A stretch of 19,323 nucleotides of DNA from positions 1 through 19,323 of the forward strand of contig JBMYYE010000041.1 in NCBI GenBank assembly GCA_049609065.1. Direction: 5' to 3'. The notes beneath the pieces were generated by a model, which searched no databases, had not been told where the DNA came from, and worked only from the letters and a program-made list of their open reading frames with translations. This stretch comes from JBMYYE01 sp049609065 (GTDB taxonomy: Bacteria > Pseudomonadota > Alphaproteobacteria > Rhodobacterales > Rhodobacteraceae). Position 1 is the first letter of the stretch, and the number at the start of each line of letters is the position of its first letter. A program made the translations under genes and the position numbers. Shown in pieces: positions 9,301-14,179 of the stretch.

Positions 9301-10065
9301 TGAGCCCCACAACAACAAGAAGCCCGCATTGTACCAATCGGCAGATTCCGGAACATCGGTTTGTTCACCCCATGTCATGGGCGATGCAGGTGGCAAGTCA
9401 CAATACCAGTCATAGAACGACATACATGTGCCGCCCAAGAGGCTTAGATACCGCGAACCCGCTGCATAAGACACCATGGACATCGCAGGAATTGGCGAGA
9501 AGCCAAAGACGCGGTCAGGGCCATAGGTTTTTGCGGTATAGGCATTGGCCGCCGCAATAATTTCGTTGCTTTCATCCCATGTGGCGCGCACGAAGCCGCC
9601 TTTACCACGGGTTTTTGTGTAGCTTGCGCGAAGAACGGGATCATCTTGCAAGGCTTTCCAAGCAGAGGTCGCATCCATGGTTGCGCGCATTTTGCGCCAT
9701 GCCTTCATAAGGCTACCGCGGATAAGCGGATTTTTCACACGGTTTGCGGAATAGAGATACCAGCTATAGCTCGCCCCACGGGCACAGCCGCGTGGTTCGT
9801 GGTTTGGCAATTCAGGGCGCGTACGCGGGTAATCTGTTTGCTGTGTTTCCCATGTGACAATCCCAGATTTCACATAGATTTTCCACGAACATGACCCCGT
9901 GCAGTTCACACCATGGGTGGAGCGCACAACTTTGTCGTGGCGCCAACGATTGCGATACACATCTTCCCAATCACGATCTTCTTTCGTGGTTTGGCCGTGA
10001 CCGTTTGAAAACTGATCGAGTTCCTTCGATTGGAAGAAATTCAGTCTATCGAGCAGATGGCTCAT
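6337..10065 (-). CDS. narG: Respiratory nitrate reductase alpha subunit (catalytic, molybdenum)
   Basis: NarG, 1242 residues (E. coli 1247), reduces nitrate to nitrite at a Mo-bisMGD centre on the cytoplasmic face. The FS0 cluster ligands HGVNCTGSC (H51, C55, C59) and C94 are in place. So is the YDWYCDLPPASP motif (218-229), which holds the Mo-coordinating Asp of this family. The start is taken at 10065 (MSHLLDRLNF), where AAGGAG lies eight bases upstream. The longer reading adds 14 residues from the narK2-narG gap, passes the ribosome-binding site and is not family-like. No cleavable Tat signal is seen, as expected for NarG. The gene overlaps narH by four bases and follows narK2 after a 70-bp gap containing a perfect hairpin. 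Confidence 0.98.
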   Translation of the reverse strand: MSHLLDRLNFFQSKELDQFSNGHGQTTKEDRDWEDVYRNRWRHDKVVRSTHGVNCTGSCSWKIYVKSGIVTWETQQTDYPRTRPELPNHEPRGCARGASYSWYLYSANRVKNPLIRGSLMKAWRKMRATMDATSAWKALQDDPVLRASYTKTRGKGGFVRATWDESNEIIAAANAYTAKTYGPDRVFGFSPIPAMSMVSYAAGSRYLSLLGGTCMSFYDWYCDLPPASPMTWGEQTDVPESADWYNAGFLLLWGSNVPQTRTPDAHFYTEARYRGTKSAVVSPDYSEAAKFGDIWLNAKQGTDAALAMAFGHVILREFHLDRQAEYFEEYTRKYSDFPMLVKLEEKDGKLIAGRFLRADDLDGKLGEDNNPEWKTVAWDEATNGFVAPNGSVGYRWGEDGEWNLEERAAEKDTQLKMSLILEEDHDDIVGVDFPYFGGEATDNFVKCEHPNILTKNIPVKTVKTADGDVMVATVFDLFCANYGLDRGLGGDWVATEYSEDVPYTPAWAEKITGVSADKIETVAREFALNAEKTNGKSMVILGAGLNHWYHMDMNYRGIINMLVMCGCVGQSGGGWSHYVGQEKLRPQTGWQPLAFALDWNRPPRHMNSTSAWYAHTDQWRYEQLGASEILSPTAPEGDWDISLIDYNIRAERMGWLPSAPQLKTNPLEVAKQAKSAGKDIPAFVAEQLKSGQLEMSCEDPDAEENWPRNLFVWRSNLLGSSGKGHEYFLKHLLGTDHGVLGKDLGEEGGKMPAEAKWHEEAPEGKLDLLVTIDFRMSTTAVYSDIVLPTASWYEKDDLNTSDMHPFIHPLQAAVDPAYESRTDWEIFKGIAKKFSEVAPEILGVETDIVQLPILHDTPAEIAQDQVKDWKKDECELIPGKTAPNYIAVERDYPNLYKKFSSVGPLLEKLGNGGKGINWNTEHEVQLLRDLNGEVREEGVSKGQPKLDTAIDAAEMLLMLAPETNGEVAVKAWDELSKATGREHAHLAKPKEDEKIRFRDIAVQPRKIISSPTWSGIEDEHVCYNAGYTNVHELIPWRTLTGRQQLYQDHLWMRAFGEGFVSYRPPVDLKTINPDIQDDGDNLVLNFITPHQKWGIHSTYSDNLMMLTLNRGGPVVWISETDAKSAGIVDNDWVEVYNTNGALTARAVVSQRMKDGTIFMYHAQEKIVNTPGSEKTGNRGGIHNSVTRATVKPTHMIGGYAHQSYGFNYYGTVGSNRDEFVVVRKMRKVDWLDTPKSKTEAAE

Positions 10066-10090
10066 AACTCTCTCCTTGAATTGCTGGCTC

Positions 10091-10114
10091 TGCCCAGACG
10101 CAAACATCTGGGCA
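10091..10114. repeat. Perfect 8-bp inverted repeat in the narK2-narG gap
   Basis: TGCCCAGA (10091-10098) and TCTGGGCA (10107-10114) form a perfect stem with an 8-base loop. No T-tract follows on the coding (-) strand, so it is not a standard terminator. An mRNA stabiliser or processing hairpin between transporter and enzyme genes is possible (inference). Confidence 0.6.
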
Positions 10115-10135
10115 AAGTGGCTGTCTTAGTCGGTT

Positions 10136-11743
10136 TTAAGGGTTCTTGATGTATGCGCCTGGACGCAGATAGAACCACCAGTTGATCAGGATGCAGAGAC
10201 CGTAGAACACTGCAAAACCGTAAAGCGCGTATTCAGGTGTCGCAGCTTTGATCTGCTCGCCGAATACTTTTGGAATGATGAATGCGCCGTAGGCTGCAAC
10301 CGCTGCTGTCCAACCCAACACTGGACCCGCTTGCTCCTTGTCAAACGCAACCGCGATTGTGCGGAAGGTTGACCCATTGCCGATGCCAGTTGCGGCAAAG
10401 AGAATGAGGAAGAGGATCATGAATGGGAAGAAATATTGCTCAGGTGTTGCGGACACGTATGCTTGCTTCAAGAAGTAAGCCACGCCGAGCGCAGAGGCGA
10501 CCATCACGATGGAAATCCACTGTGTCACGCGGGCACCGCCAAGCTTATCAGCAATCATACCGCCGATTGGACGAATAAGCGCGCCGATAAATGGACCCAT
10601 CCAAGCAAACATCAATGCAGACGGCCCATTCGGGTTCGCAATGTCATGTGTCATCACGCCGTCAACTTCGATATGTTGGAAACCAAACACAACTTTGATC
10701 GCGAGCGCAAAAGTCGCCGCATAACCGATGAACGAGCCAAAGGTCATTGTGTAAATCACAGTCATCGCCCAAGTGTGTTTGTTGCCAAAAATCTTATACT
10801 GACGTGTAAGGTTCTGACCCACTTGGCCTGGAATAAGTTTCAAAAGCAAAACTGTCATCGCAATAACGATCGGCAGTACAACCCATTTGGAAACCATAAA
10901 GCCAGAGCCGCCAACTTTAGCAGGCAACATCAACCAAAGGCCAAAGGCCGCAGCAACAAAGCCGATGATCAACATGAAGGAAATCGTTGCGAATGACCCA
11001 ATCGGGCTTGGAATGTCAGGGGACACATGTTCGTCACGAATGTTGTTCATCCCGAACCAACCCGCAAAGGCCAGTGGCACAAGCGCGAGCAACCAAACAT
11101 AACCCGCATTGTGGATATATGTTTCTGTGCCGGCTGGAATTTTGCCAATCAAAGTACCAGAGGTATTTTGAAGGATCATTGGCTCGCCACCGAAAAGACC
11201 GAAAGTCATCACAAGTGGAATAACGATCTGCATTGTGGTCACACCAAAGTTCCCAAGACCCGCATTCATACCCAGCGCATAGCCCTGAATTTTCTTCGGA
11301 TAGAAGAACGAAATGTTGGACATGGAGCTAGAGAAGTTACCGCCACCGATACCAGATAGGAACGCCAACACTTGGAATTTCCAAAGCGGTGTGTTCGGAT
11401 CTTGGAGCGCATAACCCGCGCCGATCGCAGGGATCATCAAAAGCGCGGTGGTAAAGAAAATGGTATTTCGTCCCCCTGCGATCCGAATGAAGAAGGTTGA
11501 CGGAATACGCAAAGTCGCGCCTGTCAGACCCGCAATCGCGGCCAGTGTAAAGAGTTCAGATTTTTCAAACCCAAACCCTAAGTTGATCATTTGTACGGTG
11601 ATAATGCCCCAGTAGAGCCACACCGCAAAGCCACACAAAAGCGATGGAATTGAAATCCAAAGGTTCCGTGTCGCGATAGCTTTACCAGTGGACGCCCAAT
11701 AACTGTCGTCCTCTGGTGTATAGTTTCTTAAGTCTTGTCCCAT
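10136..11743 (-). CDS. narK2: Nitrate/nitrite transporter, NarK2 type (antiporter-like)
   Basis: A 535-residue major facilitator of the nitrate/nitrite porter family, closest in style to E. coli NarK and denitrifier NarK2, which exchange nitrite for nitrate. Arginines matching the substrate-binding pair of NarK are visible: R79 (GATLRIPSTFF) and R391 (IGALIRPIGG). Two nitrate-signature segments are present: SGIGGGNFSSSMSNISFFYP (130-149) and ATGIGNGSTFRTIA (451-464). The start is supported by GGAGG six bases upstream. It would export the nitrite made by NarG in the cytoplasm while bringing in nitrate. It lies 53 bp after narK1 and 70 bp before narG in the same orientation. Confidence 0.94.
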   Translation of the reverse strand: MGQDLRNYTPEDDSYWASTGKAIATRNLWISIPSLLCGFAVWLYWGIITVQMINLGFGFEKSELFTLAAIAGLTGATLRIPSTFFIRIAGGRNTIFFTTALLMIPAIGAGYALQDPNTPLWKFQVLAFLSGIGGGNFSSSMSNISFFYPKKIQGYALGMNAGLGNFGVTTMQIVIPLVMTFGLFGGEPMILQNTSGTLIGKIPAGTETYIHNAGYVWLLALVPLAFAGWFGMNNIRDEHVSPDIPSPIGSFATISFMLIIGFVAAAFGLWLMLPAKVGGSGFMVSKWVVLPIVIAMTVLLLKLIPGQVGQNLTRQYKIFGNKHTWAMTVIYTMTFGSFIGYAATFALAIKVVFGFQHIEVDGVMTHDIANPNGPSALMFAWMGPFIGALIRPIGGMIADKLGGARVTQWISIVMVASALGVAYFLKQAYVSATPEQYFFPFMILFLILFAATGIGNGSTFRTIAVAFDKEQAGPVLGWTAAVAAYGAFIIPKVFGEQIKAATPEYALYGFAVFYGLCILINWWFYLRPGAYIKNP

Positions 11744-11769
11744 GAGTTCCCTCCGAGAATTGTGTTATA

Positions 11770-11790
11770 GTGGGCCATGAACGGGCCCAC
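11770..11790. repeat. Perfect 7-bp inverted repeat in the narK1-narK2 gap
   Basis: GTGGGCC (11770-11776) and GGCCCAC (11784-11790) form a GC-rich stem with a 7-base loop. On the - strand, where the genes are transcribed, no T-tract follows. On the + strand a T-rich run follows from 11793, which would stop antisense transcription. It may shape the narK1/narK2 mRNA ratio by processing (inference). Confidence 0.6.
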
Positions 11791-11796
11791 CGTTTT

Positions 11797-13212
11797 TTAT
11801 TTTTGATTGTCTGGATGTGCGCGGTTGTACTCCGCAACAATCTGAGCCGAACGGTGAAGTGCTTCATTCGCGCGGTCCGCTTGGATTTGAAGTGTTTCAA
11901 GATGACCTGCTTCGAGGGCGGCGCGCTCTTCTTCTTCTTGCTCAGGTGAGAAGCGAAGGAAGAAAGCCAACACAGATGCACAGGCAACAGTCACGCCGAT
12001 GACAAAGAACACGTCATTCCATTCCATCGCACCCTTAAAGAGGAAGCCAGCTGCAACCGCACCTGCGTTCCCGCCTGCGCCAACCACACCAGCCACGGCG
12101 CCAAGCGCCTTTTTGTTGATGAACGGCACCACAGAATAAGTTGCGCCTTCTGCCATTTGGGTAAAGAGCGAGAAGATGATCAACATCGGAATAGCCAAGA
12201 ACAATACTTGCATTTGGCTAAACAACATCAATGCGATGCCTTCGCCCAAAAGCACAACAAACAACCAGAAGCTCCGACCTTTGAGGCCCCAAAGAGCACC
12301 AAAGTTGTCGCCGAAAATCCCACCCAAAGTCCGGGCAAAGATGTTCATCAAGCCAAAGCTCGCGGCAACCGCACCCGCGGCAACCAAGCTCAGATCAAAG
12401 TAGTCATAGAAATATAGCGCAGCGACGTTGTTCACGGTCAATTCGATACCAAAACATGCACCGTAAATGAGGAACAAAATCCATACGCGGTAATCCAAAA
12501 GTGCGCGGAAGAAATCGCCAGTGACTTTGTCTTTCTTCGGCATCATGTTCTTCTGGCGAAGCTCTTTATAGTTCCCGTCTGGCGCATCTTGGGTCAAGAA
12601 GAAGTAAGCAATACCAGTGACAAAGATCACGCCACCAACAACCATCATGGCCAAGCGCCAACCGATTGCTTCGGTAAAACCAAAACCAACAACAAACATG
12701 GAAAACACAAGCGGCATAACCAACTGGGTCACACCCCCACCGAGGTTCCCCCAACCCGCTGAGGTCGCATTCGCAGTCCCAACAACGTTCGGCGCAAACA
12801 TCACAGATGTATGGTATTGCGTGATCACGAATGACGCGCCAATTACACCGATCAAAAGACGGAAGAACAAGAAGCTCTCAAAGCTATCTGCAAGGCCAAT
12901 ACCCGCAACCGGGAGCGCCCCAAACATCAAAAGCCCAGTATAGGCATAACGTGGTCCAACACGGTCACATAACCAACCGATGAAGAGCCGTGCAAACACG
13001 GTCACTGCAACAGATGCGATAATTGACCAACCCACTTGTGATTTTGTAAGGCCGAGTTCTTCACGAACAATAATCATCAATGGCGCAATCCCAAACCATG
13101 CAAAGAAGCATGAGAAAAACGCAAACCACGTCATGTGGAATGTTCGTATTTGAACCATTCTTACATTAAAGAAATTTCGCCAAAGACTTGTGGCTTTGTT
13201 CTGAAGTTCCAT
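11797..13212 (-). CDS. narK1: Nitrate transporter, NarK1 type (proton symporter-like), with acidic C-terminal tail
   Basis: A 471-residue major facilitator of the nitrate/nitrite porter family. It resembles NarK1-type proton/nitrate symporters, which start nitrate uptake before nitrite builds up. Visible are the MFS loop motif GWLCDRVGPR (79-88), a nitrate-signature segment AGWGNLGGGVTQ (152-163) and a second glycine-rich signature GVVGAGGNAGAVAAG in the later helices. After the last helix a hydrophilic tail of about 51 residues (421-471) begins with FSPEQEEEER and looks helical. This is the first gene of the nar operon. Its start at 13212 follows a purine-rich AAGGGAATGG. Promoter and FNR-type box lie upstream. 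In Paracoccus the NarK1 and NarK2 units are fused into one protein; here they are separate genes. Confidence 0.92.
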   Translation of the reverse strand: MELQNKATSLWRNFFNVRMVQIRTFHMTWFAFFSCFFAWFGIAPLMIIVREELGLTKSQVGWSIIASVAVTVFARLFIGWLCDRVGPRYAYTGLLMFGALPVAGIGLADSFESFLFFRLLIGVIGASFVITQYHTSVMFAPNVVGTANATSAGWGNLGGGVTQLVMPLVFSMFVVGFGFTEAIGWRLAMMVVGGVIFVTGIAYFFLTQDAPDGNYKELRQKNMMPKKDKVTGDFFRALLDYRVWILFLIYGACFGIELTVNNVAALYFYDYFDLSLVAAGAVAASFGLMNIFARTLGGIFGDNFGALWGLKGRSFWLFVVLLGEGIALMLFSQMQVLFLAIPMLIIFSLFTQMAEGATYSVVPFINKKALGAVAGVVGAGGNAGAVAAGFLFKGAMEWNDVFFVIGVTVACASVLAFFLRFSPEQEEEERAALEAGHLETLQIQADRANEALHRSAQIVAEYNRAHPDNQK

Positions 13213-13283
13213 AATCCATTCCCTTTTTACATCACCGTCCGCTCAGATGGACCGATGTCCATAGCGGCTATGAATTTGGGGAG

Positions 13284-13325
13284 AGATGAACCTAAACACC
13301 GAGGGAACCTGTTGACCTAGATCAA
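13284..13325 (-). promoter_or_regulatory. nar operon promoter with FNR-type box
   Basis: On the - strand, TTGAT-CTAG-GTCAA (13325-13312) matches the FNR/NarR-type consensus TTGAT-N4-ATCAA in nine of ten positions. Placing it at the class II activator position (-41.5) predicts a start near 13277. The -10 hexamer would then be TCATCT (13289-13284), four of six matches to TATAAT, with a leader of about 65 nt before narK1. No good -35 is seen, as usual for activator-dependent promoters. FNR-family activation under low oxygen with nitrate or nitrite is inferred. Confidence 0.75.
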
Positions 13326-13424
13326 GATTTACAAAAAATTCTTAAAAATAAATAGGTTAGCTAAATTTATCAATGCCAGACCCCCGAAACGAAAACGGCA
13401 GGCTAAAAATTGTATAATCAACGA

Positions 13425-13459
13425 TTGACATAATCGATTCTCCGCTTGATAAATGTCAA
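13425..13459 (+). promoter_or_regulatory. narR promoter overlapped by an FNR-type box
   Basis: A perfect -35 TTGACA (13425-13430) is followed after 17 bases by GATAAA (13448-13453), a four-of-six -10. The box TTGAT-AAAT-GTCAA (13446-13459) covers the -10 completely. Transcription would start near 13460, about 20 bases before the narR ATG. A Crp/Fnr protein bound here should block RNA polymerase, pointing to autorepression or repression by FNR (inference). Confidence 0.65.
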
Positions 13460-13479
13460 GCCACCAATCGGAAGCTATC

Positions 13480-14178
13480 ATGCGCACAATCAACCTCGAC
13501 GAAATCAAAAAGCTCTCGCTTTTCACGGACATAGATTCGTCCACGTTCGAAAACTTGATGCGCGGAGCCTACGTTCAAAACTTTCCACCTGGGGTTGAGC
13601 TTATCACCGAAGGCGAAGATTGCGACTTCTTTCATATCTTGGTTGAAGGCACGGTGGAACTTTTCGCAGGCTGGAATACCCGTGAAACAACCATGGCGGT
13701 GTTGCGGCCGATTTCCACATTCATTCTTGCAGCAGCCGTCAGAGACGCGCCTTGCCTCATGTCGGCGCGCACGCTTGAAAAATCGCGCATCATCATGATC
13801 CCATCCGAAGACGTCATGGATGCCTTCGACGAAGACAGCACATTTGCCAAAGCCTTGGTTGTCGAACTCGCTCAATGTTATCGCGGTGTTATTAAAAGCA
13901 CCAAAAACATGAAGCTCCGAACATCGGTTGAACGGCTGGCGAATTACATCTTAAAAGAGCAGGCCAAAGAAAATGGCGCGGCTGAATTCCATCTCAAAAT
14001 CGAGAAGCGCAAACTCGCGTCCTTGTTGGGCATGACACCAGAAAACCTATCTCGGGCGATTAAGACCCTCAAACCCTATGGTGTGGAATTTCAAAATACG
14101 CTTATCATTCTAACGGATGAAAAGGCGCTCAAAACCTTAGCCAAACCAACATATCTCATTGATGATCCAACGTCGTAA
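13480..14178 (+). CDS. narR: Crp/Fnr-family transcriptional regulator, NarR-like
   Basis: A 232-residue regulator with an N-terminal cyclic-nucleotide-type sensor domain (about 1-120), a dimer helix (about 121-150) and a winged helix-turn-helix. The recognition helix region TPENLSRAI (186-194) carries the E-x-x-S-R pattern (E188, S191, R192) that reads TTGAT half-sites in FNR proteins, matching both boxes next door. Only three cysteines exist (C48, C92, C133) and no N-terminal cluster, so it is not an FNR-type [4Fe-4S] oxygen sensor. In Paracoccus the cysteine-less NarR, beside narK-narGHJI, activates nar in response to nitrate or nitrite. Context and overall sequence favour that identity; a DNR/NnrR-type nitric oxide sensor is the main alternative. 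The start at 13480 has GGAAG five bases upstream. The in-frame ATG at 13453 lies inside the FNR box and is unlikely. Confidence 0.82.
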   Translation: MRTINLDEIKKLSLFTDIDSSTFENLMRGAYVQNFPPGVELITEGEDCDFFHILVEGTVELFAGWNTRETTMAVLRPISTFILAAAVRDAPCLMSARTLEKSRIIMIPSEDVMDAFDEDSTFAKALVVELAQCYRGVIKSTKNMKLRTSVERLANYILKEQAKENGAAEFHLKIEKRKLASLLGMTPENLSRAIKTLKPYGVEFQNTLIILTDEKALKTLAKPTYLIDDPTS

Positions 14179-14179
14179 T

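Larger units (their letters stand above)
13213..13479. other. Divergent narK1-narR regulatory region
   Basis: This 267-bp gap is the longest non-coding stretch in the window. From left to right it holds the narK1 leader and ribosome-binding site, the nar promoter and FNR-type box, an AT-rich tract at about 13326-13372 (mostly A and T), and the narR promoter with a second FNR-type box. A TATAAT occurs at 13413-13418 but has no matching -35. No convincing IHF or NarL heptamer arrangement was found by eye. Confidence 0.8.

Noticed and set aside
10066..10107. Longer narG start adding 14 residues
   Set aside because: The extension includes the ribosome-binding site and part of the intercistronic hairpin. 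MSHLLDRL at 10065 has a well-placed AAGGAG and matches NarG N-termini.
10436..10996. Open frame of 186 codons on the + strand inside narK2
   Set aside because: It is antisense to a complete, motif-rich transporter gene, has low-complexity His/Arg/Asn-rich composition, and shows no recognisable domain.
11770..11798. Terminator within the nar operon
   Set aside because: The T-rich run is on the + strand side only. For the - strand operon no U-tract follows the stem, so it is not called a terminator of narK1.
13413..13418. Perfect TATAAT as a narR -10
   Set aside because: No acceptable -35 occurs at the right distance. The TTGACA/GATAAA pair downstream is better spaced, although use of both cannot be excluded.
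13453..13479. Longer narR start at 13453
   Set aside because: This ATG lies inside the FNR-type box and has no ribosome-binding site. The ATG at 13480 has GGAAG five bases upstream.
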